64,000 bases of DNA from Streptomyces sp. NBC_00162 (GCF_024611995.1 NZ_CP102509.1:1426001-1490000); one strand, 5' to 3'; positions 36,724 to 47,164 are shown, numbered from the stretch's first letter. Notes: generated by a model not told the origin, from the sequence alone. Numbers and translations: made by a program.

Positions 36724-37554
36724 GTGCCGCACCTCCGCCTGGCCCCTCCGGCACCCACGCGGCCCGGAGTCCTGCTTCCCGCGCGGGACCTGGCGGTCGC
36801 GTGGTTCCTGATGGTGCTGCTGGCCGCGCTGGCGTGGGTGCTGACCATCGGCCAGTCCCGCCACATGGGGATGGAGCCCGGCACCATGGGCCTGGCGCTC
36901 CCTCTCTTCCTGCTGCTGTGGGTGGTCATGATGGCGGCGATGATGCTGCCGTCCGTCGCACCCGTCGCCATCACCTGGGTGCGCGGGATCAACCGCCGTT
37001 CGGCCGGCCCTGCCCGCGCCCTGAGGATCGCCGGGTTCGTCAGCGGCTACCTCCTGGCCTGGACCGCATTCGGGCTGCTCGCGTACGGCGCCCTGGCCGC
37101 GACCGGGCACCTGGTGGACAGCAATCCCGGGGCGGGCCGCTGGATAGGCGCCGCGGTGTTCCTCCTCGCGGCGGCTCAGCAGTTCGGGCCTCTGAAACGA
37201 GTCTGCCTGCGTCACTGCCGCAACCCGATGTTCCAGCTGCTCCAGTACTCGCACTACCGCCCCTGGGCGAAAGACTTGCGGGTGGGCACGCACCACGGGC
37301 TCTACTGCGTCGGATGCTGCTGGGGCCTGATGATCGTCCTGATCCCGCTCGGCGTCATGAACGTCGCCGCGATGGCAGGACTGGCGGCCGTGATCTTCCT
37401 GGAGAAGCTCTGGCGGCAGGGACCCTGGCTGGCCTGGGCCGTCGGCCTCGTCTTCCTCGTCCTGGCCGTGCTCGCCCCCTTCCAGGACTGGCTGCTGCCC
37501 GGCCTGGAGACATCCGGTCCCCCCATGGACCAGATGGCCGGCTGGACAGGCTGA
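36724..37554 (+). CDS. DUF2182 multi-pass membrane protein
   Basis: 276 residues, GTG 36724 with GGGAGG 5 bases upstream. About seven membrane segments, beginning DLAVAWFLMVLLAALAWVLTIG. The family marks are WVVMMAAMMLPSVAPVAITW and GTHHGLYCVGCCWGLMIVLIPLGVMN, Met/His/Cys-rich stretches proposed to bind metal. DUF2182 and DUF1326 genes are typically adjacent, as here (next gene 211 bases on). Substrate unknown. Confidence 0.88.
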   Translation: MPHLRLAPPAPTRPGVLLPARDLAVAWFLMVLLAALAWVLTIGQSRHMGMEPGTMGLALPLFLLLWVVMMAAMMLPSVAPVAITWVRGINRRSAGPARALRIAGFVSGYLLAWTAFGLLAYGALAATGHLVDSNPGAGRWIGAAVFLLAAAQQFGPLKRVCLRHCRNPMFQLLQYSHYRPWAKDLRVGTHHGLYCVGCCWGLMIVLIPLGVMNVAAMAGLAAVIFLEKLWRQGPWLAWAVGLVFLVLAVLAPFQDWLLPGLETSGPPMDQMAGWTG

Positions 37555-37765
37555 GCCGTGGCTGCGTGCCCCGCGGGAAGCGACCCGTACTGTCCTTCCG
37601 TGCGGCGCGAGTCTCCAAGATCGGCACACGGCACGGGCGGCTTTCGCCCACGTGGCAGCGGGGGAGAATTGATATGACCCGTGCGGCCGAGCGCCCGTAC
37701 TGACGTCCGGCGGGGCAATCGCCGACCGTGCTTCCCGTCCGTACGGGCCGCGAGGAGGCGAGGAG

Positions 37766-38419
37766 ATGTCTGAGACGGCAGCGACCGTTCCGAGATGGCA
37801 CGCGGCCGGCGACTGGTTCGATACGTGCAGGTGCGACGTTCCCTGCCCCTGCTCGTTCGCCCAGGCGCCCACCTACGGCGAATGCGACGGCGTCCTTGCC
37901 TGGCACATACGCGAGGGCAACTACGGCGAGGTACGACTGGACGGCCTCAATGTGCTGATGCTCGGCTCCTTCGTCGGCAATGTGTGGGCCGAGCACACCG
38001 ATACGTTCGCGGCGGTATTCCTCGACGAGCGAGCCGACGGCACGCAGCGCGAAGCACTACAGATGATCTTCGGCGGCCAGGCCGGCAGCTGGCCTGCCGA
38101 AATGGTGAGCATGATGGACGCCGAAATGCGGGGCATGGACTTCGCCCCCATCGAGATCGAGGTCGACGAAGACCTCGGCGGCTGGCGGGCCACCATTCCC
38201 GACCGGGTCGAGGCGAGCGCGCAGGCGCTCACCGGACCGACGACTCCCGAAGGCGCCCGAGTCCAGTCGACCAACCTTCCGGGCTGCGAGACCGGGCCGG
38301 GACAGATCGCGACCTGGGGCCGCTCGACGGCGGACCGCGCCGACGCCTTCGGTTTCCGCTGGAACCGCGAAGGCCAGTCCAGCAAGCACATCACCTTCGA
38401 CTGGACGGGCCCCGACTGA
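37766..38419 (+). CDS. DUF1326 protein
   Basis: 217 residues, ATG 37766 after GAGGCGAGGAG. GDWFDTCRCDVPCPCSFAQAPTYGECDGVLAWHIREGNYG is the conserved N-terminus with a CxCxxxCxC cysteine cluster, and GPGQIATWGRSTADRADAFGFRWNREGQSSKHITFDW the C-terminus. Pairs with the DUF2182 membrane protein; a metal-handling module is inferred from the cysteines and pairing. Confidence 0.88.
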   Translation: MSETAATVPRWHAAGDWFDTCRCDVPCPCSFAQAPTYGECDGVLAWHIREGNYGEVRLDGLNVLMLGSFVGNVWAEHTDTFAAVFLDERADGTQREALQMIFGGQAGSWPAEMVSMMDAEMRGMDFAPIEIEVDEDLGGWRATIPDRVEASAQALTGPTTPEGARVQSTNLPGCETGPGQIATWGRSTADRADAFGFRWNREGQSSKHITFDWTGPD

Positions 38420-39045
38420 AATCGGCCGCTCCCGTCCGGCGGACGCCAGTCCCGCCGGGTCCTCGGGTGGAAGCAGCCGGCCCACACACCGCCGCTCGGC
38501 GGCCTCCAGGGCTGCCCGCCGTCCGCGCAGCCGGGCAAGCGGCGGAATCCGGCACTCACCGGGAGTGACCAGGCGTCACGCGGTGTCGTAGACGACGCCC
38601 GCCAGGATCAACGCGGCGGCGAGGACGGCTACCAGCCCAGCCCTGCGGCACGGCGAGACCCGCTGCTCGGTACAACGCGCCAGATCGCCCGCCTCACCGC
38701 CGTCTGCCAGGAGGCGCGGGCCGCACCCGAGTCCTCGCTCCGCACCCTGGGTCGCCCCTTGAGCAGCGCATCCTGCCGACCGTCGGCGGCACCGCCGGAT
38801 GAGCACCTTCGACGCAGGTGCCCAAGGCCCCGCTCACCGCAGGCGCGCCAGGGGTTGTTCCGCTCGTCTCGGGCTCGGCCATTCGTGCACCCAAGCGCCC
38901 GGCGGGCACAAGATCGGATATTCATGTGTATTCAGGCATCAGTTGGAAGATAGGGATTTATCGCCATGTCACGGACCTAACATGCCTGTGGATTCTGGCA
39001 CCTTGTTACCCGAGGTGCGGAGCCGAACTGAATGGGGACACCGGG
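38420..39045. other. 626-base region without a supported gene
   Basis: A minus-strand frame ends at 38576 with a membrane-like tail (RRAGLVAVLAAALILAGVVYDTA), possibly the end of a lost gene; no start or upstream homology is convincing. Bases 38915-39000 are clearly more AT-rich than their surroundings and probably hold the promoter of the beta-helix gene. Confidence 0.4.
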
Positions 39046-40728
39046 ATGATGCGCGACCGTCGGACCACCGGGTGGGGTCGCCGCAGTGGGGCGAAATTCA
39101 TCGCAGGCGCGACCGTGGGCGCAATCGCCCTCACCGGATGTGACGTGCTCAAGCCCTACACACCACCGCGACCTCCCGTCAAGGGGGCCCTCACCTTCTA
39201 CGTGAGCCCGGAGGGCGACGACGATCAAGACGGGCTGTCCGAGGCGACCGCCTGGCGCACCCTCGCCCGGGCCGACCAGGTGCCGTTCCGGCCGGGAGAC
39301 CGTCTGCGGCTCAAGGGCGGCGAGCGCTTCGTCGGTGGGCTGACCATCGGCGCGGGCGATGCGGGCAGCACACCCAAGCCCGTGGTGATCGATTCATACG
39401 GCACAGGTCGGGCCACCATCGCGGCGCGGGGCACCGCGGGAATCGCCCTGCACAACACCGCGGGCGTGGAGATCCGGAATCTGACCATCGTCGGCGATGC
39501 CAAGGCTCAGCGCAATGAGGCCGGCATCAGCCTCTTCAACGACCGCCGCGACAGAAAGCCCTTGGACCACGTGCGGGTCTCCGGAGTCGATGTGTCCCGG
39601 TTCCAGTACGGGATCAGCCTCGGAACAGGCCCGAAGTCCTCAGGATTCCGCGACGTCCGGATCAGTGACTCGGCAGTGCACCACAATCAGGACGCCGGGC
39701 TGGTCACCTACGGGCCGAGCTTCACGGCCGAGGAGCCGACCTACGCACACGAAAAGCTCGTGATCACGCGGGTCAAGGCGTACAGCAACCCCGGAGACCC
39801 GACGGCGGACGACCGCAACACGGGCAGCGGCATCGTTCTCGGCAGCGTCCGGGACTCGACCGTTCAGCAGTCCGTCTCTTACGACAACGGGGCGAAGTCC
39901 TCGGCCGGCGCCGAGGAGGGGCCCGAGGGAATCTGGACCTACGACTCGACCCGCGTCGTCATCCAGAACAACAAGGCGTACCGCAATCACACCGGCTCTC
40001 GGGTCGACGGCGGCGGTTTCGGACTGGACAACAACGTGTCGTCGTCGGTCCTCCAGTACAACCTGTCCTACGGCAACGACGGTGCGGGCTTCCTCGTGTA
40101 CTCGGGGGAATCGACCAACGCCCACAAGGACAACGTCGTGCGCTTCAACTACAGCTGGGACGATGCCAGAAAGCTGTCCTGGTACGGCGGCATCGTGGCC
40201 TTCGGCAACCTCATGCGCAATCTGGACATCTACCACAACACCGTGATCCTGCGGTCGAGCGGCAACGACCGGCCCCCGGCCCTGCGCCTGCGCAACGGCA
40301 TGCGCGGGGTCGGGGTCCGCAACAACATCTTCGTCACCAACGGTGCTCCCGTGGTGAATTCGGACACGAACTACACACCGGCCCTCGTGCGTCTGCAGGG
40401 CAACGACTACTTCAGCACGGGCGACTGGAAGCTGCAGTGGGGCAAGGCGCGGTATTCCGACTTGGATGCCTGGCGGAACCGGGCCGGACAGGAGCAGATG
40501 GGCGCCGTCCTCACGGGCAGCACCGCTGACCCGTGTCTCATGGGCGCGGTGGCCCCGGTCACCGATCTGGCCGGGGCCACCCCTCTCGTCTCGCAATGCG
40601 CCGACGAGCTCGAAGGTGCCGTCAAACTGCGGTCGGTCGGCGTAGACCCCGGCCCGGTCGACTACTTCGGAGCACGGCTGAGCACGGCGCCCTCCGCAGG
40701 TGCCGCGCAGCCGCGTGCCGAGGACTGA
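39046..40728 (+). CDS. right-handed parallel beta-helix lipoprotein
   Basis: 560 residues. ATG 39046 (or 39049). Lipobox IALTGC at about residues 26-31 predicts lipidation. LTFYVSPEGDDDQDGLSEATAWRTLARADQVPFRPGDRLRLKGG is the standard opening of secreted beta-helix proteins; coils such as VEIRNLTIVGDAKAQRNEAGISLFN and VVIQNNKAYRNHTGSRVDGGG follow. The fold is shared by polysaccharide lyases, epimerases and hydrolases; it probably trims or binds the polymer made by the adjacent convergent operon. Its 3' end overlaps the ugd frame by 67 bases. Confidence 0.85.
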   Translation: MMRDRRTTGWGRRSGAKFIAGATVGAIALTGCDVLKPYTPPRPPVKGALTFYVSPEGDDDQDGLSEATAWRTLARADQVPFRPGDRLRLKGGERFVGGLTIGAGDAGSTPKPVVIDSYGTGRATIAARGTAGIALHNTAGVEIRNLTIVGDAKAQRNEAGISLFNDRRDRKPLDHVRVSGVDVSRFQYGISLGTGPKSSGFRDVRISDSAVHHNQDAGLVTYGPSFTAEEPTYAHEKLVITRVKAYSNPGDPTADDRNTGSGIVLGSVRDSTVQQSVSYDNGAKSSAGAEEGPEGIWTYDSTRVVIQNNKAYRNHTGSRVDGGGFGLDNNVSSSVLQYNLSYGNDGAGFLVYSGESTNAHKDNVVRFNYSWDDARKLSWYGGIVAFGNLMRNLDIYHNTVILRSSGNDRPPALRLRNGMRGVGVRNNIFVTNGAPVVNSDTNYTPALVRLQGNDYFSTGDWKLQWGKARYSDLDAWRNRAGQEQMGAVLTGSTADPCLMGAVAPVTDLAGATPLVSQCADELEGAVKLRSVGVDPGPVDYFGARLSTAPSAGAAQPRAED

Positions 40729-42081
40729 GCGGGGCCGCCGCCACGCAGGGGTGCGGGCACCGTGGCGGGGCCCGGCCTGCCGAGTGCCCGCACGGTCCAG
40801 CCGGCGGAGCGCCACAGCCCCGCATCGAGGTTGTTGCGGGCGTCGACCAGCCGCGGTGCGCAGACCACGCGTGCCAGCTTCACCGGGTCGACCTCCCGGT
40901 ACTGGCTCCACTCGGTGAGGTGCAGTACGACATCCGCTCCCCGGCACGCGGAGAGCACGTCCGTCTCGTAGCGCAGCTCGGGGTGAGCCAAGTGCGCGTT
41001 GTAGATCCCCTCGGGGTCATGGACCCGTACCTCACCGCCCTCGCGGTGGATCGCCGCAGCCACGGCAAGGGCCGGCGAGTCGCGTACGTCGTCGCTGTTC
41101 GGCTTGAACGTGGCGCCCAGGACCGTGATCCGGTGTCCGGAGAACGCACCACCGAGCAGGTCACGGGCGATGGTGACGGTCCGGGACCGCTGGCGCAGGT
41201 TGATGTCGTCGACCTGGGTCAGGAAGCTCACCGCCTCCTCGACCCCGAGTTCCCGGGCCCGCGCGGTGAACGCCCGGATGTCCTTGGGCAGGCAGCCGCC
41301 GCCGAAGCCGAGGCCCGCATTGAGGAAGCGGCGCCCGATGCGGGTGTCGTGTCCGAGCGCATCGGCGAGGGTGCTCACATCGGCACCGGCCGCGTCGCAG
41401 ACCTCCGCCATCGCGTTGATGAACGAGATCTTGGTCGCGAGGAAGGAGTTCGCCGCGACCTTGACCAGCTCGGCGGTGGCGGGGTCGGTGCTGATGTACG
41501 GGATGTCGGCGTCGAGCATGGGGGCGTACACCTTGCGCAGGGTCCGGTCCGCGCGCGGTGAGGTGACGCCCACCACGAGGCGGTCCGGCCGCAGCGTGTC
41601 CTCGACCGCGAACCCCTCTCGCAGGAACTCCGGGTTCCAGGCAACCTCTACGTCAGCCCCCGCAGGGACAAGGCCTCTGAGCCGGGCCGCGATGCGGGGG
41701 TGGTGCCCACCGGGACGGTGGACTTGCCCACGATCAGGCAGGGACTGCTCAGGTGGGGAGCCAGCCCGTCGATGACGGCGTCGACGTACCGCAGGTCGGC
41801 CGCGTTCGAACCGGCCTGCTGCGGGGTGCCCACGCAGACGAAGTGCACCTCGCCGAAGGCGGCGGCCTCGCTGAGGGAGGTGGAGAAGCGCAGGCGCCCG
41901 GAGTCGATGGCGCGGGTCAGCACGTCGTCGAGACCTGGCTCGAAGAAGGGGGTCTGCCCTCGGTGAGGGCTCTGATCTTTTCGGCATCGACGTCGACCCC
42001 GAGGACCTCGTGTCCGATGTCCGCCATGCACGCGGCGTGCACGGCTCCGAGGTACCCCGTACCGATGACGGTCAAGCGCAT
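40662..42081 (-). pseudogene. ugd: UDP-glucose 6-dehydrogenase, two frame breaks
   Basis: NAD-dependent oxidation of UDP-glucose to UDP-glucuronate. ATG 42081 (AGGAG upstream) opens the Rossmann fold LTVIGTGYLGAVHAACMADIGHEVLGVDVD. Then TPFFEPGLDDVL, VCVGTPQQ and VGKSTVPVGTT in a second frame, and WNPEFLREGFAVEDTLRPDRLVVG, the active-site loop GFGGGCLPKDIRAF (catalytic Cys) and GATFKPNSDDVRDSPAL in a third. Breaks are at a C run 41957-41959 and a G5 run 41696-41700; adding one base at each gives a continuous protein. The C-terminus runs about 30 residues past the usual end, into the beta-helix gene. Confidence 0.87.
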
Positions 42082-42145
42082 GCGAATCTCCTGTCTGACG
42101 AGCTGTGTGGTGGGGTGCGATGAACCGGGGGCGGGCTCGGAGGCG

Positions 42146-43168
42146 TCAGCCGGCGTAGCCCGAGGGGTTGAGTTCCTGGAAGCGCCAGGCGTCGCGGCAC
42201 ATCGCGGCGAGATCACGGGTCGCGGCCCAGTTCCAGGCCTCCGCCACCGCGGTGGGGTCGGCGACGAGCTCGGTCACGTCTCCCGGGCGGCGCCCGGTCA
42301 CTTCGTAGGGGATGGGCCTGCCGGAGGCCCGCTCGAAGGCGGCGACGAGGTCGAGGACAGAGGACCCCACTCCGGTGCCGAGGTTGAAGACACGCATTCC
42401 GTTCTCGTCCCCGAGGTGCTCCAGCGCCCGGCGATGGCCCTCGGCCACGTCCATGACGTGGATGTAGTCGCGGATGCCTGTCCCATCGGGGGTGGGGTAG
42501 TCATCACCGAAGACGCTGAGCCGCTCGCGGCGGCCGACGGCTACCTGAGCCAGGTACGGCATGATGTTGTTGGGCACGCCGCGGGGGTCTTCACCCAGCA
42601 GTCCGGACGGGTGCGCGCCGACCGGGTTGAAGTACCGCAGGGCCAGCACGCTGAGCTCGGGGAGGCGGCGGCAGGTATCGGCCAGCACTTGCTCGCAGAG
42701 CCACTTCGTCGAGGCGTACGGGTTGGTCGGCGCCGCCGGATCCGCTTCTGTCAGAGGCACCTTGGTGGCGTCTCCGTAGATCGAGCAGGACGAGGAGAAC
42801 ACCAGCCGGTGCACTCCGTGCGCATGCATGGCCGACAGCAGGGCGGTCGTGCCGCCGACGTTGATGTCGTAGTACGCGATCGGGATCTCCACGGACTCGC
42901 CCACAGCCTTCTTCGCGGCGAAGTGGATCACCGCGTCGATCGCGTGCGAGTCGAATACCGCGTCCAGCGCACGCCGGTCCCGCATATCGGCCCGGTAGAC
43001 GGCGGCGACCGGGCGTCCCGCGATCTTCGCGACGCGTTCCAGCGCCTCCGGTGAGCTGTTCGAATGATCGTCGACGACGACGACCTCGTAGCCGTTCTCC
43101 AGCAGTTCGACACAGGTATGGCTGCCGATGAAGCCGGCGCCGCCGGTGACCAGAACCGTCGTGGGCAT
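42146..43168 (-). CDS. galE: UDP-glucose 4-epimerase
   Basis: 340 residues. TVLVTGGAGFIGSHTCVELLENGYEVVVVDDHSNSS is the extended-SDR NAD site; SSSCSIYGDATKVPLTE, NPYASTKWLCEQ (YxxxK) and RYFNPVGAHPSGLLGEDPRGVPNNIMPYL are diagnostic for GalE. Interconverts UDP-glucose and UDP-galactose. It lies 54 bases after the glycosyltransferase and 64 bases before ugd on the same strand, supplying activated sugars for the locus. Confidence 0.95.
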   Translation of the reverse strand: MPTTVLVTGGAGFIGSHTCVELLENGYEVVVVDDHSNSSPEALERVAKIAGRPVAAVYRADMRDRRALDAVFDSHAIDAVIHFAAKKAVGESVEIPIAYYDINVGGTTALLSAMHAHGVHRLVFSSSCSIYGDATKVPLTEADPAAPTNPYASTKWLCEQVLADTCRRLPELSVLALRYFNPVGAHPSGLLGEDPRGVPNNIMPYLAQVAVGRRERLSVFGDDYPTPDGTGIRDYIHVMDVAEGHRRALEHLGDENGMRVFNLGTGVGSSVLDLVAAFERASGRPIPYEVTGRRPGDVTELVADPTAVAEAWNWAATRDLAAMCRDAWRFQELNPSGYAG

Positions 43169-43222
43169 GGGGAATCCTTTCTCCGTGATCGTCTGTGGGG
43201 GTGGAGAGCAGGTACGCCTGTG

Positions 43223-45096
43223 TCACCAGCCGAAGATGCCCGCGACGTAGACGGGGAACAGGCCGATGGCCAGGGCGAGCGGCAGCAGTGCGAGGGTTCC
43301 GGCGAGCAGGGGCAGCCGGGCCGTCACGACGGCCTTGTACTTGGGCACTCCCGCAGCCCGGGCCATCTCTGCGATGTGCAGCCCGGCAATGGTGAGGGTG
43401 ACCATCGCGTACGAGAGCGAGCCGAGGATGCACAGGAACACATATCCCGCGGCGGGGCCGGTGAGCTCGCCGGTCACGGCCGCGCAGGACAGGGTGGTGG
43501 TGATGATCAGGTAGGGCGCCATGAGCCGCAGCGGCAGGGGCTCGAGCCCGTCCGTCGACTTGGGGGTCACCTTGAAGACCACCGGCCGGGGGCGCAGCTT
43601 CTGTACCAGGGCCGCGCCCACCCCCAGGCGACGAAGGGCCAGCGGGCGAGCCCGAAGAGCCAGCTCTCCCAGCTCAGGACCGGTGCTTTCGCGGGGCGGA
43701 GCAGGCCGCGTCTGCGCACGAGCATGGTCAGGAGCATCAGCCATACGGACATCGCCCAGAAGTGGCCGAGGAACGAGAAGTAGTTCACGTTGATCCACGG
43801 CAGACCGGTGACGGCAGCCATCGGAGGCAGAGCCAGTCCCATGGTCGTGGTGGCCGCGAGCAATGGGTAGTACGACAGGGCGAAGGCGAAGCGCAGGCGC
43901 AGCCAGCCGCGCATGCGGCCCAGGTGGCGCGGCAGCATCCCGAAGAGCATCACCGCGAGACTCCGGGACCACTGGAACTCCTGGGTTGCCATGGCCGCGA
44001 AGGTGACGGGGCCGTCGCCGCTCGCGTGGGCATCGATGGCGAACGAGCCCTGCCAGCCGGCCGAGTTCATCAGGAACGTGGTCGAGAAGTCCTCTGCGAG
44101 TTCGGGCCCGATGCCGCCGATGTCCCGCACCGCCTCCGTACGCACCGCGTAGTGGGAGCCGATGCACAACGGCGCGAGGCCGGCCGAGTGGCCCAGCTGG
44201 ACCGCCCCGTGGAAGACGGCCTCACGATGCAGTCGGCCCCGGGCGGACCAGGAGACATCGGCATTGGCGTCGCACACGCTCGGAGCTGCGACGTAGCCGA
44301 TCGCGGGATCGGAGAACGGCCGCACCATCTCGGTCAGGTACGTACGGCTCGGCACGTGATCGCAGTCCAGCTGCGCGACGACGTCGTAGTCCCGGTAGCC
44401 CCAGTGGTCGTAGAAGAAGGCGAGGTTGCCCTCCTTGCAGCGCGTGCGACGCGGCCATGTGAGCCGGTGGTAGTCCGGGCGGTCCCGGCGGCAGGAGACC
44501 CGGACTCCGTTCGCCTCGCACCATTCCAGGATGTCGCTGGACGGGTCCTCGTCGCACAGCCATACGTCGTAGGGGTGGGGGTAGTCCTGACGGAGCATCG
44601 CCTCCAGGGTGGTGCGGGCGATGTCCCAGTGCTCCGACGGAGCCCGGGTGACCACGAATGCCGCACGTACCACCGGGACTTCGATCCGCGAGTCGAACCG
44701 GCGCAGACGGACGACCGCGACCAGGAAGTGCAGGGGCAGCAGCGCGAGGTAGAACAGCAGCGCACTGTTGACGGTCAGGCCCACCCAGCCGATCCGGTGC
44801 TCGGGACGCAGCCACCAGACCCAGAACCAGACGAGGCAGGCGACCCACCCCAGGGTGAGCACCACCACCTTCAGCCTGTCGGCTGTGCCGAACTGGCGGA
44901 CGAAGCTCGTCGCGCGGGTCTCCCGAGCGCGGCGCGGGTCGGCGAACACGGGCCCGTCGGGGAGGATCTCGGCGACGCGGCCCCGGGAGAGCTCGCGGAT
45001 CTGGTCCTTGAGTGTGGCCTGCTCTCCGGACGGGCTGGGGATGCGCGCGTCGGTCGCGGCAGCCGCGTGTACGAGCCCTGGCTCGGTCGGGGTCAT
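43223..45096 (-). pseudogene. cellulose-synthase-like family 2 glycosyltransferase, one frame break
   Basis: About 624 residues if repaired. Two N-terminal membrane segments (VVVLTLGWVACLVWFWVWW, LLFYLALLPLHFLVAVV), then a GT2 catalytic domain: YDVWLCDEDPSSDI, YDVVAQLDCDHVPSRTYL (DxD), GPELAEDFSTTFLM and QEFQWSRSLAV (QxxRW-like with Gln). C-terminal membrane segments follow, with the last ~125 residues in another frame after a C5 run (43621-43625). It would polymerise UDP-sugars and extrude the chain. ATG 45096 has GGAG about 9 bases upstream. Confidence 0.85.
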
Positions 45097-45224
45097 GTGA
45101 ACGCACTCCGGGATGATCTTGGTGTGGCGGCGCGAGGGCCTCACGGCCGCCTTGGAGGTGAGGAGCGGGCGGGGAGAGGGGTGCCGTGACGCCGCTCCCC
45201 GCCGGAGCGAAGGTCCGGACGCGT

Positions 45225-46271
45225 TCAGGCCGGAGCGGGAACGGATTCCGGCCGGTCGGACACAGCGTCGGCGTGCCTCCTCGGGGGCGGCATCCCGTCC
45301 TCCTGGCCCCCGCGGATCGCGGCGGCTCCGGCCGAGAGGTCGGCCGGGCGGGAGGCGAACCAGTCACTCGTCCTGCGCAGCCCCTCCTCGATGTCCACCT
45401 CGGGCCACCAGCCGAGCGCGTCCCGCGCCCGGGAGATGACCGGCCGCCTGCGGACCGGGTCGTCGACGGGGAGCGGGTGGTACTGGATCTCCGACGGCGA
45501 GCCGGTGAGCTCCAGCACCATCTCGGCGAGCTCGGTGACCGTCCGCTCCACCGGATTCCCCAGGTTGAAGGGTCCGGCCTCGGAGGAGTCGAGCAGGGCC
45601 ACGAGCCCGCGGACCAGGTCGTCGACGTAGCAGAAACTGCGGGTCTGCTTTCCGTCTCCGTAAATGGTCAGGGGTTCGCCTGTGAGGGCCTGGGTGATGA
45701 AGCTCGAAACCACCCGTCCGTCGTGCGGGCGCATGCGCGGACCGTACGTGTTGAAGATCCGCGCGATACCGACATTCACACCGTGGGTTCGGCGGTATGC
45801 GACTGAGATCGCCTCAGCGAATCGTTTCGCCTCGTCGTATACGCTGCGGGGTCCGACGGAATTGACGTTGCCCCAGTAGTCCTCGTCCTGCGGGTGGACC
45901 AGGGGGTCGCCATAGACCTCACTCGTCGACGCGAGGATGAACCGGGCACGATGACGCAGTGCGAGACGGAGGGCGTTCTCCGTCCCCCTGCTGCCGACGG
46001 CGAGCGTCTCCAGCGGCTGCCGGAGGTAATCGGGCGGGGACGCGGGGCTCGCCAGATGGGCGACGGCGTCGACAGGGCCGGCGACCTCCGTCATGACGCT
46101 GACATCGGCATGGATGAATTCGAACGCTGGATTGGAGAGCAGGTGGGCGATGTTCCTGGGCTCGCCTGTCGAGAAATTGTCCAGACACACCACGGAGTCC
46201 CCGCGCCTCAGAAGGGCCTCGCAGAGATGTGACCCAAGAAATCCACCGCCACCGGTGACGGCAACGCGCAT
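45225..46271 (-). CDS. UDP-glucuronate decarboxylase-like extended SDR
   Basis: 348 residues. [34 protein letters not shown] (NAD site), [39 protein letters not shown] (the UXS signature, YxxxK as YDEAK), [20 protein letters not shown] and [19 protein letters not shown]. The family converts UDP-glucuronate to UDP-xylose; dTDP-glucose dehydratases are related. With ugd downstream, UDP-glucose to UDP-GlcA to UDP-xylose is the natural reading. GGAG sits before ATG 46271; first gene of the minus-strand operon. An AT-rich stretch (46374-46405) upstream is the likely promoter zone. Confidence 0.85.
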   Translation of the reverse strand: MRVAVTGGGGFLGSHLCEALLRRGDSVVCLDNFSTGEPRNIAHLLSNPAFEFIHADVSVMTEVAGPVDAVAHLASPASPPDYLRQPLETLAVGSRGTENALRLALRHRARFILASTSEVYGDPLVHPQDEDYWGNVNSVGPRSVYDEAKRFAEAISVAYRRTHGVNVGIARIFNTYGPRMRPHDGRVVSSFITQALTGEPLTIYGDGKQTRSFCYVDDLVRGLVALLDSSEAGPFNLGNPVERTVTELAEMVLELTGSPSEIQYHPLPVDDPVRRRPVISRARDALGWWPEVDIEEGLRRTSDWFASRPADLSAGAAAIRGGQEDGMPPPRRHADAVSDRPESVPAPA

Positions 46272-46547
46272 ACGCTTCTCCAGGAATCGGGAGCGGAAAG
46301 CCTCGGATCGCGTTCCTGGCACAGCCGACCCACATGCACGGCGGCCGGAAGCGAACGGGCTCGGGGGAAACTTGGAAAAGAATATGGAGATACGTAAGAC
46401 ATTTTTGTGCAGCGCAAATCCGCGCTACGCCGATTGGCCGCCCACCCCGGTGCACCACTCGCCGTCGGCCCAGGGCGCCCAAGGCTTCGCGCTCCGATCA
46501 GTCCACGGTTCCGCCTCACTCGTGCGTGTGAGCCGCCGCCGCGCGCG

Positions 46548-46740
46548 TCAATGGCCGGATGGCCCAGCACCGCGGCTCGCGCGCCGACTGGACTGGTTCG
46601 GGCATCTGGGCATGGTCGCCGCCCGTCGCGCCCTGCACGACGCACGCCTCGGCGTCACTGGGTGCCGTCCGGAGCGGATGGACGTGATCCTCGGCGTGGG
46701 GGCGAACAGTCTGCAGACCTCGACCGTCCGAACGTGCTGC
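46548..46740 (+). pseudogene. short fragment resembling a beta-ketoacyl synthase N-terminus
   Basis: Plus-strand LDWFGHLGMVAARRALHDARLGVTGCRPERMDVILGVGANSLQ matches the early helix and strand of ketosynthases, where an RxDRF..LAxxAAxxAL helix and a GVVVGTG strand occur. No start and no catalytic Cys/His region is present. Degraded fragment; identification moderate. Confidence 0.4.
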
Positions 46741-46778
46741 GACGCAGTGCGTCGTGCAGCAGGTCGACGGGAGTGCGG

Positions 46779-47090
46779 TCAGCGGGGGGAGGCGAGCCAG
46801 CCGAGTACGTCGGTGATCGGGCGGCCGTGCAAGACGGGCAGCCGGCCGACCGTCAGTCCGGAGCGCAGCCTCCGCCCATGGCACTCGCGGACCCCGAGCC
46901 GGTCCCGCGGTTCGCCCACTCGATCCCGGAGCTTCATCTCCCGCTGGTCACCGTCCATCCTGCCCCTGGCCCGCAGCGACCGCGGACCGCTGCCCTGTGC
47001 ATCCCACAAGAACTCGCCACGGCTCTGGATGAACTTGTCGTTATCCTCGCTGACGGGCAGCACATGGCCGTACACGTCCGCAACAGCCAT
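46779..47090 (-). CDS. hypothetical protein, 103 residues
   Basis: ATG 47090 with GAGGG nearby. AVADVYGHVLPVSEDNDKFIQSRGEFLWDAQGSG, then RSLRARGRMDGDQREMKLRDRVGEPRDRL and LTVGRLPVLHGRPITDVLGWLASPR. Third-position GC is as high as in real genes of the window, which supports coding. No family recognised; it may be a 5'-truncated gene. Confidence 0.4.
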   Translation of the reverse strand: MAVADVYGHVLPVSEDNDKFIQSRGEFLWDAQGSGPRSLRARGRMDGDQREMKLRDRVGEPRDRLGVRECHGRRLRSGLTVGRLPVLHGRPITDVLGWLASPR

Positions 47091-47117
47091 GGCCCTCGGC
47101 GACATCCCGGGGCGAGC

Positions 47118-47160
47118 CGGGGTGGGCGGGACGGCCGTTGGGCCAGCCCCGCCCACCCCG
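47118..47160 (-). terminator. 13-bp perfect hairpin downstream of the esterase
   Basis: CGGGGTGGGCGGG (47118-47130) pairs with 47148-47160 across a 17-base loop, a few bases beyond the esterase stop at 47165. No T run. Confidence 0.65.
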
Positions 47161-47164
47161 CTGG

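Noticed and set aside
38576..38806. Small minus-strand membrane-like ORF
   Set aside because: Only its last ~23 residues look protein-like; no start, ribosome site or homologue is evident.
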